Positions 31,553 to 40,074 of a DNA stretch of 64,000 bases are shown piece after piece. The position numbers and the translations under genes were made by a program. Below the pieces are notes generated by a model, which was given only the letters and a program-made list of their open reading frames with translations, was not told where the DNA came from and ran no database searches. Numbering within the stretch: position 1 is the first letter of the stretch; each line of letters begins with the position of its first letter. The stretch is from Chloroflexota bacterium (GTDB lineage: Bacteria > Chloroflexota > Anaerolineae > B4-G1 > SLSP01), in assembly GCA_019873645.1 (NCBI GenBank), contig JAIOAX010000005.1:62001-126000 (forward strand). The letters are read 5' to 3'.

Positions 31553-32770
31553 ATGGAAGAAAATACACAAGAGAGCAGTTTACAAGCAATAGACGATTCA
31601 GGCCCAAAGTCGAGGTTGTCCGTTCTCTTTGGGCATATTCTCGGTGAAATAACAGCGATAGTCTGGCGGTGGGGAAATGACCGGCGGGCTGTCGCTGCTT
31701 TTGTTGGGCGTTATAGCGCCCATCTGGCGATTCTGGTGTTGGCGTTGTTGATCGGCGTTGCTGGTCGAGTGGCATTGGCGCCGGTCAGCGTCGCCATTAC
31801 CCCCGAAACCAATCTGGTCTCTCAACCGGTGGCTGCCGAGCCGGTCCTCACACCTACCGCAGCCGGGGGAAACAGGACGCCATCGTGGCCGCTGTTTAAT
31901 CAGGCAGCGCGGGTCGTCTTCAGAAAAGCGCAACCCCGTACCGACATCCCTGAACGGGTGCGGCTGGAAGTCATCACCTATACCGTACAGTCCGGCGACA
32001 ATATCTTCCTGATCGCCGAACGTTTTGGCCTCTCCCCTTACTCCATCGCCTGGTCCAATATGGAAACCCTCCAGGGGTCACCGTGGCTGATCCAACCCGG
32101 TCTGACGCTTTTCATTCCTCCGGTTGACGGTGCTTATCATACCGTGCTGGAAGGGGAAACGATTGAAAGTATCGCCGAACAATACCAGGTGACGGCCGCA
32201 GCCCTGTACAACATCTGGAACAACCTGGAAGCCGGGGCGCCGTTGCGCGAAGGGATGCAACTGATGATCCCCGGCGCAACCGGCGAAGATGTGGAATGGG
32301 AAGCCCCGCCGCCTGCCCCGGCGGCGCCCGGCGTGGGTGCGGCTTCGGTCAGTTGGGGGGCCTGCGGCGATGTCGCCGTCAGTGGGCCGGGAGCCTTGGG
32401 TTGGTTCATTTTGCCGACCGGCTCGTATGCGGTTTCCGGTTGGTATTTCGGCGATCCGCGTAACCCCGGGCACATCGGTTTGGACTATAAGTGTAGTCTG
32501 GGCGATCCTATTTATGCCGCCGATAACGGTGTGGTGGTGTTTGCCGGTTGGGGCGGCGGGTACGGCAATCTGGTGCGCGTGCGTCACGGGAACGGTTACG
32601 AGACTTATTATGCTCACTTCAGCGCCTTTGCCGTGAGCTGCGGCGAGCCGGTTTACCAGGGCCAGGTGCTCGGTTATTGCGGGTCTACCGGTTGGTCTAC
32701 CGGGGCCCATTTGCACTATGAAATCCGTCTGAACGGCGTGCCTCAGAATCCGCAACTGTTCGAGCCATGA
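31553..32770 (+). CDS. Membrane-anchored LysM-M23 peptidoglycan endopeptidase, first paralogue
   Basis: 405 residues from ATG 31553, nine bases after AAGG (an in-frame GTG at 31547 is too close). One N-terminal membrane segment near 60-80 (AHLAILVLALLIGVAGRVALA) anchors it with the rest outside. Two LysM domains follow (about 145-190, YTVQSGDNIFLIAERFG; about 197-243, HTVLEGETIESIAEQYQ), then an M23 lysostaphin-like domain (about 285-405). Its zinc ligands are visible in GHIGLDYKC (H and D) and AHLHYEIRLNG (HxH). It should cut peptidoglycan cross-bridges. The next gene overlaps its stop (ATGA). Confidence 0.9.
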   Translation: MEENTQESSLQAIDDSGPKSRLSVLFGHILGEITAIVWRWGNDRRAVAAFVGRYSAHLAILVLALLIGVAGRVALAPVSVAITPETNLVSQPVAAEPVLTPTAAGGNRTPSWPLFNQAARVVFRKAQPRTDIPERVRLEVITYTVQSGDNIFLIAERFGLSPYSIAWSNMETLQGSPWLIQPGLTLFIPPVDGAYHTVLEGETIESIAEQYQVTAAALYNIWNNLEAGAPLREGMQLMIPGATGEDVEWEAPPPAPAAPGVGAASVSWGACGDVAVSGPGALGWFILPTGSYAVSGWYFGDPRNPGHIGLDYKCSLGDPIYAADNGVVVFAGWGGGYGNLVRVRHGNGYETYYAHFSAFAVSCGEPVYQGQVLGYCGSTGWSTGAHLHYEIRLNGVPQNPQLFEP

Positions 32771-33870
32771 GCATTCCTCCTGAACTTTCCCGACTCGACG
32801 ACTATGCCTGGCGTATGCCATCGGTGATACGCCTGGGGGTTCGTGGCGCGGTGTTGGTGTGGCGCTGGCGCGGCGACCATGAGGGGTTGCGGCCATTGTT
32901 GGGGCGTCTGGCTTCGCATGTGGCGTTGGTGCTGACGCTGGTTTTGTTCGTCGTCCTGGGGAATTTGAAATTCGATTCCGTTGCTTCGGCCTCACAGGCG
33001 AATACCACCCTCGCCATACGTCCTGGAAGTCTGACGACCTCGTTTGCGCGTGCTTACTATCGCAGCATGGCGTATGCGCGTATTCCGCGCCAGGCCGAAG
33101 CGCATACGGCTATTCCTGAACGTCCGCGTCTGGAAATTGTGACTTATACCGTGCAGCCCGGCGATACGGCGGAGACCATCGCCGAGAAATTCGGCCTGCA
33201 ACCGACGACGTTGTTGTGGTCGAATCCTGAAATGGAGAAAATGCCTGACCTGTTGAAGGTCGGGCAAATCCTGACGATCCTGCCCATTGATGGCGTCTAT
33301 CATACGGTCGCCGTCAGTGATACCCTGGAGTCGCTGGCCGAAACTTACAAGGTCACGGTCGAAGCCATCGCCAACTGCCCTTTCAACACCATCCCCGAAA
33401 ACGGGCAATTGACGGTGGGCGACAAGCTGATTGTGCCGGGGGGCACGAAGCCCTATCAAGCGCGTGAGGTCACAACCTATCAGGGCCCGCTTGCCGCTGA
33501 GGTGACGGGTAGCGGCATGTTCTACTGGCCGACGTCCGGCGTTATCACGCAGGGTTACTGGTATGGGCACCGCGCCATTGACATCGGGAATTCTATCGGG
33601 ACGGCCATCATTGCTTCGGATGCCGGTTATGTGAGCTTCGCCGGCTGGACGGATATTGGTTATGGCTATCTGGTGGTGCTGGATCATGCCAACGGTTTCC
33701 GCACCTATTATGCGCATTTGAGTCAAATCTATGTTGTCGAAGGCGAAACAGTCTACGCTGGCGCGGTGATCGGCGCGATGGGGAGTACCGGCAACTCCAC
33801 CGGTCCGCACCTGCATTACGAAATCCGCTATAACGGTTATCCCACCAATCCGCTGATCTATTTGCCGTGA
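32767..33870 (+). CDS. Membrane-anchored LysM-M23 peptidoglycan endopeptidase, second paralogue
   Basis: 367 residues, translationally coupled to the previous gene by ATGA. Same plan: a membrane segment near 50-65 (HVALVLTLVLFVVLG), two LysM domains (about 122-168, YTVQPGDTAETIAEKFG; about 176-224), and an M23 domain (about 245-367) with GHRAIDIGN and PHLHYEIRYNG as zinc ligands. The pair likely arose by tandem duplication with divergence of the second LysM. A terminator follows at 33896. Confidence 0.9.
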   Translation: MSIPPELSRLDDYAWRMPSVIRLGVRGAVLVWRWRGDHEGLRPLLGRLASHVALVLTLVLFVVLGNLKFDSVASASQANTTLAIRPGSLTTSFARAYYRSMAYARIPRQAEAHTAIPERPRLEIVTYTVQPGDTAETIAEKFGLQPTTLLWSNPEMEKMPDLLKVGQILTILPIDGVYHTVAVSDTLESLAETYKVTVEAIANCPFNTIPENGQLTVGDKLIVPGGTKPYQAREVTTYQGPLAAEVTGSGMFYWPTSGVITQGYWYGHRAIDIGNSIGTAIIASDAGYVSFAGWTDIGYGYLVVLDHANGFRTYYAHLSQIYVVEGETVYAGAVIGAMGSTGNSTGPHLHYEIRYNGYPTNPLIYLP

Positions 33871-33895
33871 TGCGCCAGAATGGGTCATCCCCAAG

Positions 33896-33916
33896 CGAGC
33901 CGCGAGGCTCGTTTTT
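33896..33916 (+). terminator. Terminator after the LysM-M23 pair
   Basis: CGAGCC (33896-33901), GCGA loop, GGCTCG (33906-33911), then TTTTTGTTTT: a classic rho-independent terminator. Confidence 0.85.
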
Positions 33917-33952
33917 GTTTTCCACCAGGAGACAAGGTGAAGAGGGTGGGTT

Positions 33953-34588
33953 ATGCCATTAACTGTAGAAGAAGCGCGCTGCCTGTACACGGGTGCGGAT
34001 AGCGTCCATGACTTTGATCATATCCTGCGTGTGCTGGCGCTGGCCGAGCGCATTGGGCGGGCCGAAGGCGCCGACCTGGAGATCGTGCGGACGGCGACGT
34101 TGCTGCACGATTGGGGCCGCAGTGAGGCCGATGCCGCCGGGCAGGATCACGCGGCCCTCGCGGCACAACGCGCCCGTGAATTCTTAACCGCGCGCGGCGC
34201 ACCATCCGCCTGGATCGAGGCCGTCGTGCATGCCATTGCCGCGCATCGCTTTCGGGTTGCGCCGGACCCCGCGACGCTTGAGGCGCAGGTGCTCTTTGAT
34301 GCGGACAAGCTGGATGCCATCGGCGCGATCGGCATTGCGCGTGCGTTTGCTTATGGCGGCGCGCATGGGCAACGCCTGTGGGCGCCGTTGGATGAAGTGG
34401 ACCTGGCGCGTTGGGAAGCCAACGGCGATGATGCTGCGCATACTCCGGTCCACGAGTTTGTCGTCAAGCTGGCGCGGATCCAGGAACGGTTGCATACTAG
34501 TGAAGGGCGCGCTATCGCCCGTGAACGTCACCGTTATATGGAGGCGTTCTATGAAAGATTGACGGCTGAAGTACAGGGACTGCTATGA
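33953..34588 (+). CDS. HD-domain phosphohydrolase (YedJ/YfgF-like)
   Basis: 211 residues. The HD metal site reads VHDFDHILRVLALAERIG, then TLLHDWGRS (about residue 50), AIAAHRF (about 96) and LFDADKLDAIG (about 116), an H...HD...D arrangement found in uncharacterised metal-dependent phosphohydrolases such as YedJ. Substrate unknown. Coupled to the next gene through an ATGA overlap. Confidence 0.85.
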   Translation: MPLTVEEARCLYTGADSVHDFDHILRVLALAERIGRAEGADLEIVRTATLLHDWGRSEADAAGQDHAALAAQRAREFLTARGAPSAWIEAVVHAIAAHRFRVAPDPATLEAQVLFDADKLDAIGAIGIARAFAYGGAHGQRLWAPLDEVDLARWEANGDDAAHTPVHEFVVKLARIQERLHTSEGRAIARERHRYMEAFYERLTAEVQGLL

Positions 34589-34971
34589 ACCATCTTGAGA
34601 AACGTGCCAACAATGGAAGCCCGAGAAAAGTTCGGTTTTGGCCGCTTTTGGGGATCGTTCTGGCCGCCGATGTGCTGCTTGTGCTGGCCTACACGCTGAT
34701 CGTCCCGGGATTTTCAGGACGCGCCTTTTCGGACGCGCTGTGTGTCTCGGCGTTGCTCCTGGGGGCGGCGACGGCCATCCCTGTGCTATTGGATACGGGA
34801 CGCAGCTTCGGTGTGGGGGCGCGTATGGGCGACGGTGAAGTTATGCGGCATGTCGTCTTGCAAAAAGAACGGCAGCGGCGTGAGCAGGGTATGGTCATCA
34901 CCTTTGCCCTGGCGGCGGCGGTGCTGATCCTCGCCATCGCCAGCTTTCTCATCGGCCTGGCGGGCCCGTAA
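34585..34971 (+). CDS. Small membrane protein of unknown function (three membrane segments)
   Basis: 128 residues. Three hydrophobic stretches: about 15-37 (FWPLLGIVLAADVLLVLAYTL), 45-65 (FSDALCVSALLLGAATAIPVL) and 103-125 (MVITFALAAAVLILAIASFLI). Between the second and third lies a charged cytoplasmic-type segment. I do not recognise the family. It overlaps the HD gene by four bases and so is probably co-translated with it. Confidence 0.75.
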   Translation: MNHLEKRANNGSPRKVRFWPLLGIVLAADVLLVLAYTLIVPGFSGRAFSDALCVSALLLGAATAIPVLLDTGRSFGVGARMGDGEVMRHVVLQKERQRREQGMVITFALAAAVLILAIASFLIGLAGP

Positions 34972-34977
34972 ATCCGA

Positions 34978-34999
34978 AATCTGCTTAATCTGCTGATTT
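34978..34999. repeat. AATCTGCTT array
   Basis: Two and a half units of the 9-bp AATCTGCTT repeat (reverse complement of AGCAGATTA), filling the 34-bp spacer before the HAD gene. Confidence 0.7.
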
Positions 35000-35004
35000 A
35001 GAAA

Positions 35005-35667
35005 ATGTCAACCTTACCGATTCCGCTCGATAAAATTCAAGGCTGGCTGTTCGATCTGGACGGCACGTTGATGGATACCGACGATCAGGCGGTGGAGTCG
35101 CTGGCGCGCCGCCTGAAGTTCCTGGGGCCGGCGCGCGCCAATCAGCTTGCCCGGCGGATCGTCATGGCCGGGGAGACGCCGCTGAATTACGCGCTGACCG
35201 CGGTGGATATGGTGGGGCTGGATGCGGTGTTCTTCGGGTTTCGGCACCTGCTCGGTGGGCATCACAAACCGACGTTTCGCATCATTGCAGGGGTAAAGCC
35301 GTTGCTGGCGCACCTGGCCGAACGCGCACGGCTTGCGGTTGTCTCCACGCGCTCCGAGGCCGAAGCGCTGGAGTTCCTGCGCCAGCACGCACTGACCGCT
35401 TTCTTCACCCTCATCGTAACACAGGCGACGACCAAACGCCTTAAGCCGCACCCTGAACCGGTGCTGTATGCCGCGAGCCATCTGGGATTGCCTCCAGATG
35501 CCTGCGCGATGGTCGGCGATACGCCGGTGGACATCCTTTCGGGACGCCGCGCGGGCGCCTGGACCGTCGGTGTGCTGTGCGGCTTCGGCGAGGAGGCGGA
35601 GCTGCGGCGGGCCGGCGCGCATTTGATTTTGCCTTCGACGGCGGATTTGCTGACGCTGGTTAAATAG
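35005..35667 (+). CDS. HAD-superfamily hydrolase (phosphoglycolate-phosphatase-like)
   Basis: 220 residues. HAD motifs in order: WLFDLDGTLMDTD (I, nucleophile Asp near 14), AVVSTRSE (II, Ser/Thr near 116), KRLKPHPEP (III Lys near 147) and AMVGDTPVDILSGRRAG (IV near 172). A cap domain occupies about 25-85. Likely a small-molecule phosphatase; the substrate is not evident. Its 3' end overlaps the convergent NYN gene by eight bases. Confidence 0.9.
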   Translation: MSTLPIPLDKIQGWLFDLDGTLMDTDDQAVESLARRLKFLGPARANQLARRIVMAGETPLNYALTAVDMVGLDAVFFGFRHLLGGHHKPTFRIIAGVKPLLAHLAERARLAVVSTRSEAEALEFLRQHALTAFFTLIVTQATTKRLKPHPEPVLYAASHLGLPPDACAMVGDTPVDILSGRRAGAWTVGVLCGFGEEAELRRAGAHLILPSTADLLTLVK

Positions 35668-36700
35668 TATCCCCCCGTCCGTACATCCGCCGCCACAGTT
35701 CCTGTTCTTCTTTTGAAAGGCTGCCCGGCTCTTCGTCTTCTGGGGACACGAGCTGCTGTTTGCGTTTTACCAGACGGGACTGGGCCGACTTTGGCTTTTT
35801 CCCCACCGCTGCGGGTGGCGTTGACGATTCCGGCGGCGTCTCAGAAGGTTCCGGCTCGCCGCCGAAAAGCTCCAACCAGGTCTCGACTTCGTCCTCAGAA
35901 AGGCCGCCCTGTTTTTTGACAGGCAGGGGCTTGGCGGGACGCGCCTGTGTTTGAGATTGTGGCTTGCGCGGCGGCGGGGCGGCGTCGCTTTCCGGCGTAT
36001 CGTGGAAGACCTCCAGCCAGGACGTCACCTCTTCCGGGGAGACTTCTTCGGGCTTGCCGGCGGTGCGGCGGGGTTTTTCAGGGGGCGGTGGCGCCATCCC
36101 CATCTGCTCGCCGATGGGGCGCGTCGTCCGCCCCACGCGCGCATCCGGCGCGACACGCTCCGGGCGGCGCGGTGGTTTGGGAGCGGGGCGGGTCGGCGGC
36201 ATTTCCGGCGTCGGTTGGGGCGGCGCCGGTTGGGGTTCCGGCGCCGGCGTCTCGAAGATTTCAAGCCAGGCAGCAACCTCGCCCGCCGAAGCGGCTTCCG
36301 GTTTTTCTTTTTCGACTTCCAACACTTGATTCAGCTGCCCGGCGAATTCCTGCGCGGTCAGCACCTTCGCGCCGATGTGGCGCGCGTTATCGAGCACCTC
36401 GTGATCCGACGACACCACCGTCCAATTGGGGGCGTCGGGCAAAGAGGACAACCGCTCTCTGATGATGCGGTCGGCGGTGCTGTGGTATTTGGCGGCGAAG
36501 ACCACCCGTACCTCCGGCGTCGAAAGCACCCGCGACGGCCCGCCTGGAATCCCCCCATCGAAGATGACGATGGCCTTGCGGCGCGTGCGTCCGCTCCAGG
36601 CACGCAGCTTCACTACCAGTTTGGCTTCGTCGTCCGGGTCTTCCAGGTCAATATCCGGCAGGGCGGCGATTACATTATGGCCGTCAATGAGAAATGGCAT
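35660..36700 (-). CDS. YacP-like NYN-domain RNase with repeated EVxxWLExF motifs
   Basis: 346 residues. The N-terminal domain (1-125) matches the NYN/DUF901 (YacP, Rae1-like) ribonuclease fold: FLIDGHNVIA (Asp6), VIFDGGIPGG, KYHSTADRIIRERL and VVSSDHEVLDNARHIGAKVLTAQEF, supplying the acidic metal site. Residues about 130-330 are a long disordered Pro-rich arm carrying three near-identical motifs, EVAAWLEIF (141-149), EVTSWLEVF (224-232) and EVETWLELF (271-279), with a degenerate fourth EEQELWRRMY (331-340) near the C-terminus. Known relatives cut mRNA on the ribosome. The arm looks like a multivalent docking tail, a role inferred only. Confidence 0.85.
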   Translation of the reverse strand: MPFLIDGHNVIAALPDIDLEDPDDEAKLVVKLRAWSGRTRRKAIVIFDGGIPGGPSRVLSTPEVRVVFAAKYHSTADRIIRERLSSLPDAPNWTVVSSDHEVLDNARHIGAKVLTAQEFAGQLNQVLEVEKEKPEAASAGEVAAWLEIFETPAPEPQPAPPQPTPEMPPTRPAPKPPRRPERVAPDARVGRTTRPIGEQMGMAPPPPEKPRRTAGKPEEVSPEEVTSWLEVFHDTPESDAAPPPRKPQSQTQARPAKPLPVKKQGGLSEDEVETWLELFGGEPEPSETPPESSTPPAAVGKKPKSAQSRLVKRKQQLVSPEDEEPGSLSKEEQELWRRMYGRGDTI

Positions 36701-36729
36701 GGCAACCTCTAAACAACCTTTAACGTAGT

Positions 36730-36735
36730 ATTATA
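36730..36735 (-). promoter_or_regulatory. -10 box of the NYN gene
   Basis: TATAAT on the minus strand 30 bp before the ATG at 36700; no clear -35. Confidence 0.4.
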
Positions 36736-36764
36736 ACGGAAAAATGAAATTTGCGCGGCAGCAT

Positions 36765-36792
36765 TTGCAGCTTCTAGGGCTTTCACTATAAT
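36765..36792 (+). promoter_or_regulatory. Promoter of the DUF1232-ftcD-pfkB operon
   Basis: TTGCAG (36765-36770), 16-bp spacer, TATAAT (36787-36792); start near 36799. Confidence 0.6.
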
Positions 36793-36834
36793 AGCTGTGG
36801 TTAGCAAAAGGGAATGATGAGGCTTTTCCCTGTC

Positions 36835-36862
36835 AGCAGATTAAGCAGATTTAGCAGATTAA
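36835..36862. repeat. AGCAGATTA array
   Basis: Three units of the 9-bp repeat in the 5' leader of the DUF1232 gene, just before TTAAGGAGGTTCC. Confidence 0.75.
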
Positions 36863-36883
36863 ATGCTATTTTAAGGAGGTTCC

Positions 36884-37336
36884 ATGTCCAAAGACGATAC
36901 CAAATATATGGAGCGCGCCAATCCCGATCAGATGCGGACGCTGATGAGTTGGCTGCGCGACTTTTTCGGTCAGTTTCAACTGGCCTGGAATCTGTTGTGG
37001 GACGGACGTGTTCCCTTTGTTACCAAGTTGATTCCTATTCTTACCATGATTTACCTGCTCTCGCCGGTGGACATTCTGCCCGATGTGGCCCTGGGCCTGG
37101 GGCAGTTGGACGATCTGGCGATTTTCTTGATCGGCCTGCGGCTGTTCATTGATGTCTGCCCGCCGGAGCTGGTCGCCGAGCACGAAGGAGGCCCCCACAT
37201 TGAAGTCAGTGCGCCGTCGCCTGCGGTAGAAGCATCGGCGTCCGACAAACCGGTCATTGATGTGGAAGCCGAGGTGGTGGCCGATGCGCAAGACGCGCAA
37301 GCGCGCAAACAAATCTCGGTCCAGGATGTGTGGTAA
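36884..37336 (+). CDS. DUF1232 (YkvA-like) membrane protein
   Basis: 150 residues. The core DGRVPFVTKLIPILTMIYLLSPVDILPDVALGLGQLDDLAIFLIGLRLFI (about 45-95) is the DUF1232 signature: two hydrophobic helices with the SPVDILPD turn. The C-terminal 50 residues are acidic and probably disordered. Function of the family is unknown. Strong AAGGAGG. The TAA stop shares its last base with the ftcD ATG. Confidence 0.88.
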   Translation: MSKDDTKYMERANPDQMRTLMSWLRDFFGQFQLAWNLLWDGRVPFVTKLIPILTMIYLLSPVDILPDVALGLGQLDDLAIFLIGLRLFIDVCPPELVAEHEGGPHIEVSAPSPAVEASASDKPVIDVEAEVVADAQDAQARKQISVQDVW

Positions 37337-38862
37337 TGAAGACATTGGTCGAGTGCGTTCCCAACTTCAGCGAAGGCCGTCGCCCGGAAGTGATCGCGGC
37401 GATTGTGGAAGCCATGCGCGCGGTCCCCGAAGTGCGCGTGCTGGATGTCGAGTCCGATGGCGACCATAACCGCTCGGTGGTGACGCTGGTGGGGCCGCCG
37501 GGCGCGGTACAGGAAGCCGCGTTCCGGGGCATCCAAACCGCCGCGACGCTCATTGATCTGGATGTGCATCGCGGCGCGCACCCCCGTCTGGGGGCGACAG
37601 ACGTGGTGCCGTTCGTCCCCATCAGCGGCGTGACAATGGCCGATTGTGTGGCGCTGGCGCGCGATCTTGGCCGCCGCGTGGGCGAAGAACTGGGTATCCC
37701 TGTATATCTGTATGAACAGGCAGCATTGCGCCCGGAGCGCGTCAACCTCGAAGATGTGCGGCGCGGCGAGTACGAGGCCCTCAAGGCCGAGATCGGCGTC
37801 AATCCTGCGCGCGACCCGGATTTCGGTCCCAAAACGGTAGGCAAGGCCGGGGCGACGATCATCGGCGCGCGGCCGTTCCTGGTGGCGTTCAACGCTTACC
37901 TCAACACGGATGACGTGGGCATCGCCCAGAAGATCGCGCGGGCGCTGCGCCATTCCAACGGCGGCTATCGCTACGTCAAGGCGATGGGGCTGTTGGTGGC
38001 CGGACGGGCGCAGGTTTCGATGAACCTGACCGACTTCACGCAAACGCCGATCCATCGCGTGGTGGAAACGATCCGCAGCGAGGCGGCGCGCTACGGGGCT
38101 GCGATCACCCACACGGAGCTGGTGGGGCTGATTCCGCAACAGGCTTTGGTGGATGCGGCGCAGTGGTATTTGCAGCTCGATGTTTTCGAGGCCGGGCAGA
38201 TTTTGGAGAACAAGCTCGCTGCGCTCAATGAGGGCGCGCCGACCGGATTCCTGGATGCGGTGGCGGCGAACACACCCGCGCCCGGCGGCGGCGCCGTGGC
38301 GGCGCTGGCCGGCGCGCTAGCGGCGGCGCTCGTGGCGATGGTGGGGAGGCTCACCGTAGGCAAGCGCCGCTACGCCGACGTGCAAGATGAAGCGACCGCA
38401 GCCGTGACCCAGGCGGAAAAGCTGCGTACTGCGCTCACGGCCCGCATGGATGAGGACAGCGCCGCGTTCAACGCTGTGATGGCGGCTTACAAGTTGCCGA
38501 AGGATACGCCGGAAGCTCAGGAGTCCCGCGATGCGGCGATCCAGAGCGCGCTGCGCCGCGCCACCGCCGTGCCTTTGGCGACGGCGCGCGATGCGCTCGC
38601 AGCGCTGGAACTCGCGCACCGCGTCGCGGCTAAGGGCAACGTCAATGCCGTCTCCGATGCGGCCACCGCCGCGTGGATGGCGATGGCAAGCATCCAGAGC
38701 GCCGCGCTCAACGTGCGGGTCAACGCCGCCGGTCTTCAGGATGCAGTGCAGAAGGAAACCTGGCTTGCCGAACTGGACGCCATCCTCGCCCGCGCGCAGG
38801 GGCTTCTGACCGAAGTGCAGACTGTGGCGGCACAACGCGCGGGCATATCTATTCCGGCATGA
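37336..38862 (+). CDS. Bifunctional glutamate formiminotransferase / formiminotetrahydrofolate cyclodeaminase
   Basis: 508 residues from ATG 37336. Residues 1-300 are the formiminotransferase (LVECVPNFSEGRRPEVI, VLDVESDGDHNRSVVTLVG, DVHRGAHPRLGATDVVPFVP with the folate-site His, VGKAGATIIGARPFLVAFNAYL). Residues about 310-508 are the cyclodeaminase (FLDAVAANTPAPGGGAVAALAGALAAALVAMVGRLTVGK). Together they move the formimino group of N-formimino-glutamate to tetrahydrofolate and release ammonia, linking histidine degradation to one-carbon metabolism. No hut genes are nearby, so it may mainly serve folate salvage. The fusion is known in animals and some bacteria. Confidence 0.93.
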   Translation: MKTLVECVPNFSEGRRPEVIAAIVEAMRAVPEVRVLDVESDGDHNRSVVTLVGPPGAVQEAAFRGIQTAATLIDLDVHRGAHPRLGATDVVPFVPISGVTMADCVALARDLGRRVGEELGIPVYLYEQAALRPERVNLEDVRRGEYEALKAEIGVNPARDPDFGPKTVGKAGATIIGARPFLVAFNAYLNTDDVGIAQKIARALRHSNGGYRYVKAMGLLVAGRAQVSMNLTDFTQTPIHRVVETIRSEAARYGAAITHTELVGLIPQQALVDAAQWYLQLDVFEAGQILENKLAALNEGAPTGFLDAVAANTPAPGGGAVAALAGALAAALVAMVGRLTVGKRRYADVQDEATAAVTQAEKLRTALTARMDEDSAAFNAVMAAYKLPKDTPEAQESRDAAIQSALRRATAVPLATARDALAALELAHRVAAKGNVNAVSDAATAAWMAMASIQSAALNVRVNAAGLQDAVQKETWLAELDAILARAQGLLTEVQTVAAQRAGISIPA

Positions 38863-39776
38863 TGACCGACACCCTCGACGTTTACGTCTACGGCATGACC
38901 GTCCTTTCCACCATCCACCGGCTGGAAGGGCCTTTCCCGGCGGTAGATACCTATCAGGAAATCGTCGCAACCTATGGGATGCCTGGTGGGGAAGGCGGCA
39001 ATGCGGCGATTCTCCTGAGTCATTGGGGATTGCAGACGCAGCTCGACGGCTGTATGTTCGGCGAAACGACTGCCGGGCCGCTGCGCGCTTACTTCGACCG
39101 CTATGGTGTGGACTGCTCACTTATGCCTGTGCTCCCCGATTTTGAGGGCTGGCGCGACATCGTTTTCTGTGACGGTGAACACCGCACCATTTTCGGCTGG
39201 TTCCGCAAGAACCTGTTCGGCGAGCGTACGCTGTGGACGGAGCCGTGTGAAGCCTCTATCGCTGCCGCCCGGTGTGTGGCGCTCGACCCGTTTTTTCGTG
39301 GCGCGTCGGCGCGGGCGGCGGAACTCTGCGTCAAGCATCGCACCGACTACGTGACCATTGATTGGCGTCTGGATGACCCGATTGCCCAAAATGCGCGGGC
39401 GATTGTGTGTTCCCGTGAATTTCTGGAACGCGAGTATCCCGGCGCGGACTACGGTGAGGTGTTGGAGCGTTACCACCGCGCCTGCCGGGGCCTGGTTATT
39501 TTCACTTTTGGCAGCAAGGAGATGTGGTATCAGACGCCCGATATGCCTCGCCCGGCGACGCTGCCCGCCTATCCTGTGACCGTGCAAGACACGCTCGCCG
39601 CCGGGGATACCTTCCGCGCGGGCGTCGTCTACGGCGTGGTCAAGGGAATGTCCGCCGAGGATACCATCCGCTTTGCTGCCGCTGCGGCCGCCGTCTGCTG
39701 TACCCGCTTCCCCTCCATCCTCGAACCGCCGAGCCTGGATGAAATCGCGACGCTGATGAAATGGTCAGCAGATTAA
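38859..39776 (+). CDS. PfkB-family carbohydrate/nucleoside kinase
   Basis: 305 residues, starting in an ATGA overlap with ftcD. It is a ribokinase-fold enzyme: the N-terminal VYGMTVLSTI, then GGEGGNAAILLSHWG (about 44-58, substrate lid), and the C-terminal PfkB signature DTLAAGDTFRAGVVYG (about 243) with catalytic Asp in AAGD, where most members have GAGD. It should phosphorylate a sugar or nucleoside with ATP. Its GDGEHRTIF-like centre gives no clear specificity. The last two sense codons and the TAA stop (GCA GAT TAA) lie in the AGCAGATTA repeat. Confidence 0.88.
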   Translation: MMTDTLDVYVYGMTVLSTIHRLEGPFPAVDTYQEIVATYGMPGGEGGNAAILLSHWGLQTQLDGCMFGETTAGPLRAYFDRYGVDCSLMPVLPDFEGWRDIVFCDGEHRTIFGWFRKNLFGERTLWTEPCEASIAAARCVALDPFFRGASARAAELCVKHRTDYVTIDWRLDDPIAQNARAIVCSREFLEREYPGADYGEVLERYHRACRGLVIFTFGSKEMWYQTPDMPRPATLPAYPVTVQDTLAAGDTFRAGVVYGVVKGMSAEDTIRFAAAAAAVCCTRFPSILEPPSLDEIATLMKWSAD

Positions 39777-39842
39777 GCAGATTGAGCAGATTTATGCAAC
39801 GGTTGAAAGCTAATCCGTTCAAATCCGTTAAATCCGTTGACA
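39766..39842. repeat. AGCAGATTA array followed by AATCCGTTA array
   Basis: AGCAGATTA units at 39766-39793 (starting inside the PfkB gene) and AATCCGTTC/AAATCCGTT units at 39812-39842, both with a 9-bp period. Confidence 0.75.
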
Positions 39843-39913
39843 TGCATTTTCATCCTGGATGGAGCGCGTAGCTCATGATGTCTGTAGACTAGAGGCAAAT
39901 AGAGGCAATAGTG

Positions 39914-40060
39914 ATGTTACCGGCGCAGACCATTCAATCTCTGGAACAAGCAGCGCAGTACCTTTTTGTCCCTACAAACCAGGCTGAATGTGACCAACTT
40001 ATCCGGTTATTGGATAATTTGAGCACGCGCTTCAAAATCCCGGCGGCGGTCTTTGTGTAG
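39914..40060 (+). CDS. Short ORF, possible antitoxin-like N-terminal remnant
   Basis: 48 codons: MLPAQTIQSLEQAAQYLFVP then TNQAECDQLIRLLDNLSTRF and a short tail. The pattern (QTI-LEQA-YLF-P-EAE-D-L--LLD-L) resembles the first 45 residues of an Anaerolineae antitoxin-like family that I remember as continuing well beyond this point; here a stop comes early. No clear ribosome-binding site. It may be a remnant rather than a working gene. The family link is from memory and weak. Confidence 0.35.
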   Translation: MLPAQTIQSLEQAAQYLFVPTNQAECDQLIRLLDNLSTRFKIPAAVFV

Positions 40061-40074
40061 GAGGGGCATGGCGA

